Shown here piece by piece: positions 22,365 through 29,993 of a stretch of 64,000 bases of DNA. This DNA is from Siderastrea siderea (Eukaryota; Cnidaria; Anthozoa; Scleractinia; Rhizangiidae). The first letter of the stretch is position 1; each line of letters starts with the position of its first letter. The stretch is taken from assembly GCA_964030785.1 (NCBI GenBank), contig OZ034968.1, positions 58,810,299 to 58,874,298 on the forward strand. The letters run 5' to 3'. The notes under the pieces are model-generated. The model did not search any database, was not told the origin of the DNA, and saw nothing but the letters and a program-made list of their open reading frames with translations. Both the position numbers and the translations under genes were made by a program.

Positions 22365-22705
22365 GCAGTAGGAGCAGCAGCGGTAGTAGTAGTTTCTTTT
22401 ATTATTATTATTATTGTTTTTTTTTTTAGAAGACGCTTCTCGTTGGGTTCTGCATGCCGCAATTGACTGATCTATGCCGTTTTTATTTCTTAGGATATTA
22501 CAGCTGCCTGAGGAAGAGCAAGGCATGTGATAAAGAGTCGGTGGAAACAAAAGCTACCAAAATGGATTCCTTGCTTAACAATGCCCCAGCTTCTTTTGGG
22601 GGCATGATTCTGCAGTTTAGTAACAAGGGATGTTTTTACTACATTTGTTCGCGAAATAACAACTTTTCAAATAGAAGCCAGAAAGGAGTCCTTTGTATCA
22701 AGTAA
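3106..22705 (+). CDS. DD3-3-family protein, ten 3' exons, 5' incomplete
   Basis: Ten exons join with consistent phases: 3106-3183, 3909-4242, 11485-11697, 13426-13795, 15046-15105, 17416-17614, 18508-18592, 19418-19489, 20812-20973, 22494-22705. They total 1785 nt, giving 594 codons plus TAA. All introns begin GT and end AG. Family hallmarks are NNNRGGYNVGDR, EWTNQHGSGG, LFTADQKLAG, CVEYYPGG, INTAQYGRTFQDRSH, NVRGKRGNIVQ, YPAVEYDFVPN, GTDRNN and the C-terminal RNNNFSNRSQKG. The name comes from Dictyostelium discoideum DD3-3. From memory the family is found in scattered protists, algae and invertebrates and usually begins with a signal peptide; that N-terminal part is not seen in 1-3105. Many cysteines fit an extracellular protein (inference). 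Biochemical function is unknown. The introns are loaded with transposons, and the gene is convergent with the ABCD gene. Family assignment is firm; function is not. Confidence 0.9.
3405..3618 (+). mobile_element. ~210-bp TTAACCC MITE, copy 1
   Basis: Begins TTAACCCTTTAA. Shares TGATCATTTCC, TTCTCATGACC and TGTAAGGAGAAATTAGATGC with the other copies. Right end lost. DD3-3 intron. Confidence 0.75.
3909..4242 (+). CDS. DD3-3 exon b
   Basis: The acceptor TTTTTGCAG ends at 3908 and the donor GTAAGG starts at 4243. The open frame extends upstream to 3840, but the acceptor and phase-0 join put the exon start at 3909. It encodes EWTNQHGSGGNDN and the block that leads into NQGLFTADQ across the next junction. 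It leaves one G over. Confidence 0.88.
4590..5215. repeat. CATGAAA / TTTCATG word cluster 1
   Basis: More than 25 copies of CCATGAAAA, TTTTCATGG, CCATTAAAA or TTTTAATGG on both strands at irregular spacing. Not a simple tandem. Intron between DD3-3 exons b and c. Confidence 0.8.
5216..6867. other. Intronic, nothing recognised
   Basis: AT-rich unique-looking sequence between word cluster 1 and the long inverted repeat. No frame looks like an exon. Confidence 0.55.
6868..8656. repeat. Long inverted repeat with ~640-bp arms
   Basis: Left arm about 6868-7515 and right arm about 8021-8656 are reverse complements at roughly 95% identity by eye, with a ~505-bp unique spacer. Both arms contain the same 48-residue reading frame starting MLKMRCKDSKQHHV, on opposite strands. 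I recognise no transposase. It lies in the intron between DD3-3 exons b and c. It could be a foldback transposon or a local inverted duplication. No clear target duplication found. Confidence 0.88.
8657..9744. other. Intronic, nothing recognised
   Basis: Unique AT-rich sequence between the long inverted repeat and CATGAAA cluster 2. No coding or repeat signal I can name. Confidence 0.55.
9745..10065. repeat. CATGAAA / TTTCATG word cluster 2
   Basis: Same vocabulary as cluster 1 (TTTTCATGGGCATGAAAGAT, TTTCATGGGTCATGAC), in the same intron 4.5 kb further on. Confidence 0.8.
10355..10645. repeat. GGATCC word cluster
   Basis: About a dozen GGATCCT, GATCCTA or AGATCCTA words spaced 10-40 nt apart, with self-complementary cores. 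It follows CATGAAA cluster 2 in the same intron. Confidence 0.8.
10838..10915. repeat. (AAT)n microsatellite, interrupted
   Basis: ATAATAATAATAATAATAAT runs broken by an ATTATCATAATTATATTCAT palindrome. DD3-3 intron. Confidence 0.85.
11234..11463. mobile_element. 230-bp MITE abutting a splice acceptor
   Basis: 16-nt terminal repeats TACCTTATTGGTACTT and its complement. The heptamer AGCAGTG occurs just outside both ends (11224-11230, 11466-11472). Its right end is 21 nt before DD3-3 exon c. Confidence 0.8.
11485..11697 (+). CDS. DD3-3 exon c
   Basis: The acceptor CCTGCAG ends at 11484 and the donor GTACAG starts at 11698. The G carried from exon b completes GGT, giving G-LFTADQKLAGKES. It also encodes [20 protein letters not shown]. 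The end of a short inverted-repeat transposon lies only 21 nt upstream of the exon. Confidence 0.9.
12150..12363 (-). mobile_element. ~210-bp TTAACCC MITE, copy 2
   Basis: Both ends preserved: TTAACCCTTTAAGCC and GGGCTTAAGGGTTAA. Inverted relative to copy 1. DD3-3 intron between exons c and d. Confidence 0.8.
12945..13135. repeat. GATTGATT / CAATCAAT-rich tract
   Basis: Diverged tetranucleotide repeats: GATTGATTGATC, GTCAGTCAATCAATCAC and TTGATTGATTGATCG. DD3-3 intron. Confidence 0.65.
13426..13795 (+). CDS. DD3-3 exon d
   Basis: The acceptor AAATAG ends at 13425 and the donor GTAAGA starts at 13796. This is the largest exon (370 nt). It encodes CVEYYPGGKVRKHWSRYNN and a cysteine/tryptophan-rich stretch ending in QTQLCVFRIR. 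Confidence 0.9.
14440..14821. mobile_element. ~380-bp inverted-repeat element
   Basis: ~55-nt terminal inverted repeats beginning GAGTGTCTCGATG and containing GCCACCTTCACGGCT / AGCCGTGAAGGTGGC. No clear target duplication. DD3-3 intron between exons d and e. Confidence 0.8.
15046..15105 (+). CDS. DD3-3 exon e (short)
   Basis: A 60-nt exon. The acceptor TTTCAG ends at 15045 and the donor GTAAGT starts at 15106. It encodes RYNISTDDYDGWKTNSSYNN, with split codons at both ends that match the neighbouring exons. Confidence 0.85.
15142..15353 (+). mobile_element. ~210-bp TTAACCC MITE, copy 3
   Basis: TTAA plus CCCATTAAACCCCAATA at the left and GGGGCTTAAAGGG plus TTAA at the right. Internal TGATCATTTCCTTTATTCTC and TGTAAGGAGAAGTAAAATGC. 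It starts 37 nt after DD3-3 exon e. Confidence 0.85.
15436..15506. mobile_element. 71-bp perfect palindromic MITE with 9-bp TSD
   Basis: Starts TAGCCTCCCACGCAGTCG and is a perfect palindrome: two 35-nt arms around one central base. It is flanked on both sides by CTTTGTCGA (15427-15435 and 15507-15515). A 9-bp duplication is typical of Mutator-like elements. Confidence 0.88.
15538..16380 (+). pseudogene. Penelope-like RT plus GIY-YIG coding remnant
   Basis: The RT part is open to a TAA near 15933. Its catalytic box reads YVND where active members have YVDD, so one catalytic Asp is lost. After a frame change the GIY-YIG part resumes near 16090 with an internal TGA, and ends at [18 protein letters not shown] followed by TAG near 16380. 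Broken and inactive. Confidence 0.8.
16593..16636 (+). ncRNA. Hammerhead-ribozyme-like core in Penelope 3' region
   Basis: CTGATGA at 16593-16599, GAAAC at 16620-16624 and a GTC at 16634-16636 lie in hammerhead order and spacing. A GAC/GTC helix II and an ACG/TGT helix III are possible. Helix I is poor. Penelope-like elements are known to carry hammerhead motifs. The same arrangement is kept in the 43.5-kb copy. Activity is unproven. Confidence 0.35.
16691..18507. other. Intronic apart from DD3-3 exon f
   Basis: Outside the exon at 17416-17614 I recognise no repeats or genes. Confidence 0.5.
17416..17614 (+). CDS. DD3-3 exon f
   Basis: The acceptor TTTTCAG ends at 17415 and the donor GTACAA starts at 17615. 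It encodes the highly conserved LAINTAQYGRTFQDRSH and NLNVRGKRGNIVQ segments. Confidence 0.92.
18508..18592 (+). CDS. DD3-3 exon g
   Basis: The acceptor TTTTTGTAG ends at 18507 and the donor GTAAGA starts at 18593. It encodes YPAVEYDFVPNKL and LHIQWAG, which continue the conserved block without a break. Confidence 0.9.
18774..18850. mobile_element. One-ended copy of the TAGACT MITE
   Basis: TAGACTACGAGCAGTCTCTC matches the terminus of the 24.8-kb element. No matching right end found. DD3-3 intron. Confidence 0.5.
19418..19489 (+). CDS. DD3-3 exon h (Gly/Asn-rich)
   Basis: A 72-nt exon. The acceptor TTTTTTTAG ends at 19417 and the donor GTAAGC starts at 19490. It encodes SNSHNNNSPAGDGQAGDAGE, a flexible linker. 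The phase (one G over) matches the next exon. Confidence 0.82.
19515..19697 (+). mobile_element. TTAACCC MITE, copy 4 (left end lost)
   Basis: Contains TGGTGATCATTTCCTTAATT, TTACAAGGAGAG and the right end GGCTTAAAGGGTCAA. Confidence 0.65.
19862..19961. mobile_element. 100-bp hairpin MITE, related TAGCCT termini
   Basis: Arms of about 40 nt start TAGCCTACGAACGCAGAC and end GTCTGCGTTCGCAGGCTA, with two mismatches and a short loop rich in CCG. Flanking 9-mers ACATAACTG and ACAGAAACG agree at 6 of 9. It lies in a DD3-3 intron. Confidence 0.75.
20344..20410. mobile_element. 67-bp MITE, same family, 9-bp TSD
   Basis: Termini TAGCC...GGGAGGCTA as in the 15.4-kb copy, with a diverged middle. Perfect 9-bp direct repeats GTTGAGTAT flank it (20335-20343 and 20411-20419). 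It lies in the DD3-3 intron between exons h and i. Confidence 0.88.
20812..20973 (+). CDS. DD3-3 exon i
   Basis: The acceptor CTTACAG ends at 20811 and the donor GTGTGT starts at 20974. It encodes GTDRNNMVETGNPIDNYPLP and PEDVAVSMATAG. It leaves one G over, so it could splice to exon j at 22494 or to the orphan exon at 56583. Confidence 0.9.
21115..21455. repeat. CGATCG / GATCGG word cluster
   Basis: About 15 words of the type TTTCGATCGGAAGATCGAT or GTCCGATC, at ~25-35-nt spacing. DD3-3 intron between exons i and j. Confidence 0.8.
22240..22412. repeat. (TTG)n/(ATT)n microsatellite
   Basis: TTG-type units pass into a pure ATT tract at about 22291-22363, then GTAGTAGT and a second ATT run. 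It ends 80 nt before the last DD3-3 exon and gives spurious Leu, Asn and Ile reading frames. Confidence 0.95.
22494..22705 (+). CDS. DD3-3 exon j (terminal)
   Basis: The acceptor TTTCTTAG ends at 22493; TAA stop at 22703-22705. It encodes YYSCLRKSKACDKE, LNNAPASFGG and the hallmark SRNNNFSNRSQKG. I see no AATAAA close to the stop. The nearest variant is AATATA near 22769, and the first clear AATAAA is near 23819. Confidence 0.92.
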
Positions 22706-23769
22706 TTGACAATATTTTTTTAAGTCTATTGAGATTGTCCGCCTTAAAAATATATCAATTCTTACAATTACAATATAATAGGCTTTCGTGCACATATGCT
22801 CTTTTTGGCCATATTGGCGGGGGTGCAAAAGCGGCGTGAACTGTTAAAATGGGGGGGGGGGGGGGAAGAGGGATCCACTGACAGTGCCAGAAAGCCACCG
22901 TTCGCGATTTTTATTGCTCCGTGCAACTGCAAACCTCTTTCATGTCCTCGCAACAAGTACGGAACCCGCTTTCTATACTCACTACTCCCCTCAAATTTGA
23001 GAAGTTATGCTTTGGCGTGGTATCTTTGGTTTTCAATTCAAAAAAGTTTCAGAATTGAAATTTTACGGGAATTATTTGTCAGCACATTTACATTTCTTCC
23101 CATCCAAGCAATGCATTTCGCGCAATGTACGTTTGCACCCCCGCCAATTCGGCGGGAAAAACTTTGAATAGGTCTATTTTGTTCTATGTAGTAGTAATGT
23201 ATATAGCAGTTGGTTATCAGAATTTCTAAAAAATAATAATATTAATGTCAAATTAATGCCGTCTAGTAATTATTTGCTGTGGAGTATTTTGCAATGGTGC
23301 CACAGCACAAATTGTTTCCATTCTTCGGTAATGCGGTATATCTTCTCGAAGTTTCTCTAATTTTAGGAAGCTCTTTTCTAGTAGTGTGCTGTCCAATCCA
23401 TATATGTGAAGCGGTCTTCTGCTTTTCTAAGGAAGAATAATATAATCGCCCTTACACTGAAGTATGAAACAAAAGAACTTTGAACCTGAAAGTTTGTTGG
23501 AATTAAATTAACGTGAAAAATTACTGTAGAATTGTAAGGTAAAAAGCGAAGGTAGGTGGGGTCCGGGTATTCAAAAGAATAGAGAAACCAGGTATGTTTC
23601 TTCACTTTACGTTGATAACAAAGCATATATATATATATATATTTTTTTTTTTCAATATAAAACAGATTTGTGTTGTTGGGATGAGCGTTTTCATCCCTTT
23701 GTCATCCGGCGCGTTGTCTGTGTATAAATGCATTTACAAATATTCGCTTAAAGAAGGGGACATTGGGGG

Positions 23770-24140
23770 TTGCGGTGTTGCGGTGTTAAGTTGCTCATTT
23801 TTTGTACCGTATTTCGGTGAATAAAATCCCACCTTGCGGTATTGCGGTGATCTTAAACCCTACGGTATGCAATGTTTGTGTTTTTAAACCTGCGGTGTTC
23901 GGTGAAACGAAATTATTTGCGGAAAGGAGGTGAAAATTGCCGAAATAGGAATAAGTTTAGATGCCGGGTAATCCATTTCAATTGGTAAGTTGGTAACACA
24001 CGTTACTATTCTTTATATCTGCACAACTTAACTTAGTCCTTAGAGTCTAGAGGTCAGTTTATACCGGTCTATCATACGACTAAAAATACATGGCAGTGCG
24101 GTGTTTCGTCAACTTTTCTTGCGGTGATGCGGTGTTTGTT
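23770..24140. repeat. GCGGTGTT word cluster
   Basis: Repeated GCGGTGTT, GCGGTATT, GCGGTGAT and ACGGTATG words in one orientation, running into an (ATT)n tract. Intergenic. Confidence 0.6.
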
Positions 24141-24156
24141 GTTGTTATTATCATCA

Positions 24157-24213
<57 letters not shown>
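24138..24213. repeat. (ATT)n microsatellite
   Basis: A pure ATT run of about 20 units, preceded by TTATCATCATCAT. Intergenic. Confidence 0.95.
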
Positions 24214-24215
<2 letters not shown>

Positions 24216-24659
24216 AATTAAAAATGCGGAAGTATTATTTGCTTCGACACCTTGCTATAAGAGGTAACTAGTCACGTAAGAGGTGAAGCATGAACAATAT
24301 TAATAATGAACATGAACAATATTAATAAAAAAATTATGTTTGAAGAATCATTCAATGTTCTCCGTTTCTAAAAGAGCTTTGGTACTAGCTCAACATATTC
24401 ACATCCTCACACTCTTTCGTATTTGCCTGAAATTTTCCCGGAAATTTCCCCTCATAAAGAGAAGTCAACGCAAGCACGTTAAGAGAAAAGTAAATCGGTA
24501 GACGGTGTTACATTTTAGTTTACTTCAAAATTTGTAAAAGTACAGGTAAGAGAAACGAGTTGAAGTAAACAAATGAAAAAACCTGTAATACAACTTAGCG
24601 CGAAACATAAAATGCAGTTTCATGAAAAAGCAGGTAAATCTACATATATAGTTAATCAT

Positions 24660-24800
24660 AAATAAGTTATACTGCTTTAGTTAAACACATTCAACAACAA
24701 TCAGCACTGTTGAATCCAACTTTGTTGTTGAACGAGGTGACCCGAGAAATTGAACAACTTGATTCAACACCGTTCTACTTTGTTAAATTGAACATGTTAC
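24660..24800. repeat. TTCAACA / TGTTGAA cluster
   Basis: TTCAACAACAATCAGCACTG, TGTTGAATCCAAC, TTGTTGTTGAAC and GATTCAACACCGTTC pair with each other in several ways. Probably one diverged hairpin element. Confidence 0.5.
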
Positions 24801-24829
24801 ACATATTTCGCCACGCTGGTGAATGATTT

Positions 24830-24983
24830 TAGACTGCGAGCAGTCGTCCTATTTTCCTCAAATCCTACGTGCGAGAGGAAACGAATAAATTATGCAAAAT
24901 AACGATAACCGCTCGCCGCTCGCGCGCCTCACTCGCCAGCTTCTCGCTAAAATTAGGAGAAGAAAGAGACTGCTCGCGGTCTA
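24830..24983. mobile_element. 154-bp MITE with 9-bp TSD
   Basis: Termini TAGACTGCGAGCAGTC and GACTGCTCGCGGTCTA. Flanking direct repeats GAATGATTT and GAATGACTT match at 8 of 9. It lies between the DD3-3 and ABCD genes. A one-ended relative starts at 18774 (TAGACTACGAGCAGTCTC). Confidence 0.85.
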
Positions 24984-25826
24984 GAATGACTTGAATGTTG
25001 TCGAATTGTGTAAATTGGTGTCTCCTGCACGTGCCAGCCAAATGAATTCATCATTGCTTTTCACACCTGAGAACAAAAGAAATGTTGGATGGTGTGGGAT
25101 CCGTTTGTCCGTGACTATAAGCACCAAATAAGTAATATTTTACTCCAAACGCTTTAACTGTGACTAACTTCTTGTCTCTATTCTATTCTCTAGTCCTATT
25201 TTTTTTCCAGACGTAATCAAGAGAATACTGGTCTAAAACTAAGCAGACTTGAAAACAATTTGGGAAAAAGGACATTTCAGTTGAAAAGACACGTTTCAAA
25301 ATCGTCATGTTAGAAATTCCAAATTCAGCTTCGCAACAGTTATGCTCAAACTCATGATTATAGTGGTATAACGCTTAATCCAGGTTTTGAGACTCCACTG
25401 ATCAGCCTCCAAACCACACGAAAGTGAAAGGAATAATAGAAATAATAGGGATAAATTTTGTATATTCCGGGAATAAGCTTTAAACTGTTGCACAATCCTA
25501 ATGACACAATTGATAATAAATCATTAGAATTACGAATGTTTTAGATTGTGACGGTGCAAAACCTTTGCACCTAGTATCAAAATAGCAAAATAAGCTATTT
25601 ATACCTTAAAATTGGCTTCTTTTTCCCGTTTAAAAGTACCTTCAAAGCGGAAAAAAATTGACAATGATAAGAGGCTTTCAAGCCCGAAAAAATAACAACA
25701 TGGAATAAACGAATACAATACCCTAGGGGCATCTGTCGGGGTTTATCTCCGCAAGTACAGCATGGCCTGCTCCAAGATTTAAAAAATAGGAAGGAAAAAG
25801 TCGATTTGTCAGTCGATTTGCAACCA

Positions 25827-25832
25827 TTTATT
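25827..25832 (-). promoter_or_regulatory. Candidate poly(A) signal of ABCD gene
   Basis: AATAAA on the minus strand, about 220 nt downstream of the ABCD stop codon. It is the first perfect hexamer I noticed. Use in vivo is inferred. Confidence 0.45.
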
Positions 25833-26051
25833 ATGCACCCTAAGCCTCCTACAAGCTAAGAAGACTGTGTGGTCTCTATAAAACCGAAGTGCACTGTATA
25901 GTTAACGACACGCTTTCCGACCCCAACACTGCAGTCGAAGGAGTAAGTGGTAAATCCTCATATGAAAGCAATAACTACAAGTGACAAAAAAATAAATACA
26001 AGGGTGGAATCAGGAAACAAAGATTGACCCATTGACTCAAACAGATGTGAT

Positions 26052-26253
26052 CTATTTCCGTTCACACAGAACAGAGTCCTCCCCAAGTAGAGAACACAAC
26101 TCGCGCAGCCTCTGTTGCATCTTGGGAACTCCTGCCAGCTGTGACTCCAGCTTCTGTTTCTCTTCATTAAGCGTGAGCCTCGTTGCAGTGTTGAGTTCCT
26201 CCCAGCGCCAGCCTCCCTCTCCGTCAAACTGAAGAAGATGCGTGTGGAATTTC
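26052..26253 (-). CDS. ABCD1: ABCD exon 9 (terminal)
   Basis: The acceptor TTCTTGTAG is right of 26253; TAG stop at 26054-26052. It encodes [20 protein letters not shown] and [18 protein letters not shown], the C-terminal extension diagnostic of ABCD1/2. Confidence 0.95.
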
Positions 26254-29200
26254 CTACAAGAAAAGAAAGTCAAGTTCCTGAAGATGCAGGATGATGTGAA
26301 ATAAAGCAATACAGTAAACTGAGTTATCTATTAACAGCTCCCTACTTTTCGCCAAGTCAGAGAAGTGAGTCTATTCAGGCAAGCAAAATCTAATAAAAAC
26401 TAATGCCGCATTTTTCATGTGCCGAATCTGATGCGAGTTAACCGTAGCCTGAATAGCAAGCGTTTCTGTAGGCTTTTACGCAAGTTCGAAACATTTTTCG
26501 CTCTTTGGCCGCGCAAAAATTTGGGCGATGGCAAAACACGCGGTAAAGTCTTTGGAAACGGTTGCTGCACGGTTAGCCAGAAAAAAAATTGCTCATTTGC
26601 GTTAAATTCGGTACAAGAAAAGTTCTTGCCTTTTGGACTGTGAGTATCCCCTCTTTTTTTCTCTCAGTGACAGCCATTATTTGAAAACGAATGTCCTATA
26701 TGTAGCTTTAATTGTTTGGTTTCATTTACAGAGAAACCAAAAATGCATTACAAAATATGCTACCCTAGAAAGTTGACAAAGCGTTTTCTTTTCAAAACAA
26801 AGAGTTTGAGGGAAGGGTTTCCCAACTCAAATTGACCTGCGTAGCAGGTGTTTCCGTAGGCTATTCCGCACGTTTGAAGCATTTCTTCCTTTTCGGCCGC
26901 GCTTTTTAGGGATTCAAATCTCTTAAAGGTTTAAACGCTCCGTTCTGTGAGGAGACCTCGATCATACTATAAGCTCTTAAGCTTCTTCGAGATTTCCTCG
27001 CCACTATTATACTTATATTACAAATACTACATCAATGCATTGTTATTTTCCTTTTGATTCCCTTTGTAAATATGTATTAAATATGTAATCACTTCATTAT
27101 TATTATTATTATTATTATTTTTAGTCTATAATTTTGAATTTACGTGTATGTCTTCTATTCTATCTTCTATTGTAATTCGTATGTGGTGAAATAAATAAAT
27201 AAATAAGCGTTATAGAATATGCAAATTTAAGAGATTTGAATGGGAAAAGTGACTCTCAAGTCCCTCACCGTTTTTTGCGAAAATTAATTTCTTGCTTAAG
27301 TTTGCTTAGAAATCAATAACATCACGTAAGAAAGCTTTATAAAATATTGTCTTCCAGGAAAGTTTGAATACTTTAGCCTTCACGGCTGAAAAGCTGCTAA
27401 TCATACAATGATAAGAGATTTCTGAGCGAAATAGTCGCTCCACCTTTTGGTACAAAGGCCGTTTGTAATTGAGTGTCGAAAGCAATATCGAGTTTACTTT
27501 GGTTTTCGCGACCAATCAGAAGGAAAGGCACGCACGTTTAACACCAATTAATTATTTGCTTTCATTTCTGGTTGATTCATTTTGTTTGCGTATATTGTGA
27601 TTAGTCAGAGTAGTAGACCCTTGTCACGCGGCGGCCACGTCGAGTCCCCGGAAATAAAAAGCTTTGTTTTTCCACGGCTAAACTCGTTCTCAAGTTTTTC
27701 ACTGACTCCACTGCGAGGCTAGGCGTGCAAAATGTTCTGTTTTTATGCTGAATATGCTGAATAGTAGCCGCGTGAAAAAGGTCTGTTACTTTAGTATTGG
27801 TAACAGGACGCCCTGGTATGAAAATGCATATTCTCCTTACTATTCTTCATACATTTCTTATGTCTTTGGATCTAGTTAGGAGAATTTATCTTAATATCAA
27901 GATATCTTCTCCTTGGTGATCACTTTCTTTATTTCTCGTCACTTGTGTGTTTGAAAAAGTAGTGATGATGTAAAGAGAAAATTCATTTTTGTCACTGTTA
28001 GGGCTTACAAGGTTAAGTGCCTTGGGCCCCTTTTTTGACAATGCACCCGGTAAAAATTTCAGAAGGGGGATAACTTATTCCTCGCAAGTCAGTTTCCAGA
28101 ACAGACCTTGGTATGAAGAATATATAATACGTTAATACAAACCAGAGAGAGGGTCTGTGCGAGATGCTCAACAGACTAATGCCAGCATCCTTGGCAGCTT
28201 GGAAGATACTTCCCTCAACATCAATACTCACAGCACTAGTACATTCATCCAGCAATGCAAACTGTGGTCTGCAAAACAAGTGCTCGCATCAGTCTTGCTA
28301 TTCATGGTTTGCACGTGACATCTTCGCCGTCATATTGGTGTACCGTTAACAAAAGGTTTCTCCTTAGCTCCTTTTGCTATGGTACACCAACGTGGCCGAC
28401 ACGCCATTGTTTTTGGATCTCCAGGGATAAGTTATAAACCACCAATAAAATACTTACTCTGTTTTAATGAAATTGTGGAAAAACGACAAAAATCTTCATG
28501 ATGTCGAAGTTTGGAGGATAATTATTTTGCCTTAAAATTAAACAGTATTATGTTGTAACATGAATCATGCAGTAAATACACAGGTTTGAACGAGTAAATG
28601 AAATCCGTAATTGGAGTCTGCGATATGTCTTTTAGAACTATGTCTATGAACTAAAAATTTTTTCTCCTAAATATGATAGTTTATGACTCCCTCAGTCTAA
28701 ATATGTAAGTTTTGCCGAGTAGAACCCTTTGCATGGGATATTTTTCCAGCCGCAAAGTTCGAATTTGGCGCCCGAAAAGTGTCTCCATTTTGCGCTCGGC
28801 CAAAACGATCGTATTACAAGGCTGTGACGTCACAAATCGCGCAGAAGACAAGAGTGTTATGGCTGACAAGAGGGTTTCCAGAAGAGAAATTACGTCGGAG
28901 TGACTCGTGGGCCCAGGATTGTAAGCTACAAGGGCAGGATTCGCACAATGAGAGCATGTGTGTGTCATTTCTCGAAAGGAAACGAATTAAGGAGAGAAGC
29001 GGACTCATTTGAACCGTGTTCGACTCGGTAAGAATTCGATTCGACCCGCATTACAGAGCTGCTTCTCGGAAAAGCCGCAGCATTTGAATGTAGCGTTAAT
29101 ATATGTAACTTCTGCCACTGTTGGATTAGTTCTACTAGTATCAATTATCGCAATTCAAGATTAAAGACCGAGATAAAGAAGGTTTTCAATATTTGGTCCA

Positions 29201-29958
29201 AAAAACTATTGCTATATGCATCCGTCCACTATTACCTAAAAGCATCCAAGATCTACAACGCATAACTGTGCTACAAAGTTTTGTTTACATTTCCGCTTTT
29301 TGGAAACCACATGTAATACGTTTCTCAAACTGGATGTTCACCATAGAGTTTGAAGGAATAACAATGAACGGAACTGTCTTGACCGACGACGAGACAAGAC
29401 GTTTTAGTTAATCAGAGATAGCTTTTGGAATATTTATAAATCCCTCGTGTACAACATGTTTTGTCAAATAAAAGAAGCAGTTCAGCTCAGCATTGATAAT
29501 TTTTAATTGCAAGTCACTCTGCTTCCACTGCATTTGATTTATGTGGTCCTCCTTAAACACCACACATTTCAAGCAGATTTGTGCCTCTCTTCTTGTTGAC
29601 CCTCCTCCTGTTATCTCAAGAGGACCATATATAAATATGAAATTTCACATACCACACGTAACACCGTCTAATTGACTCTTCTTGGTGATGTAGGTTTAAT
29701 TTGAATTTATGGCATGTTATTTAATCATTTTTATTACTGAAGGGCAATGAAAATATGTGACCTTCATTTCCCATTATTTAATTTTGTGGCAGGCTTTGTA
29801 TTGGAAATTCCTCACACACTGAATTGTCTCGGTCTTTTCTTGACTCATTCCCTGTACCCAAGAAAGGTACCACACAAGCCACCTAATTAGCTAACAGAAA
29901 ATCAATAATGAGGTTTCAAAATGGGCCTTTTCGTTCTCCACCTTTAATTGGTTGCCCC

Positions 29959-29993
<35 letters not shown>

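Larger units (their letters stand above)
22706..26051. other. Convergent intergenic region
   Basis: Lies between the stop codons of the DD3-3 (+) and ABCD (-) genes. Holds poly-G near 22852, the GCGGT cluster, an ATT tract, a TTCAACA cluster and the 154-bp MITE. No further gene seen. Confidence 0.6.

Noticed and set aside
22143..22550. Long poly-Asn, poly-Ile and poly-Leu reading frames
   Set aside because: They are translations of the (ATT)n/(TTG)n microsatellite; other frames give Leu or Ile runs over the same bases.
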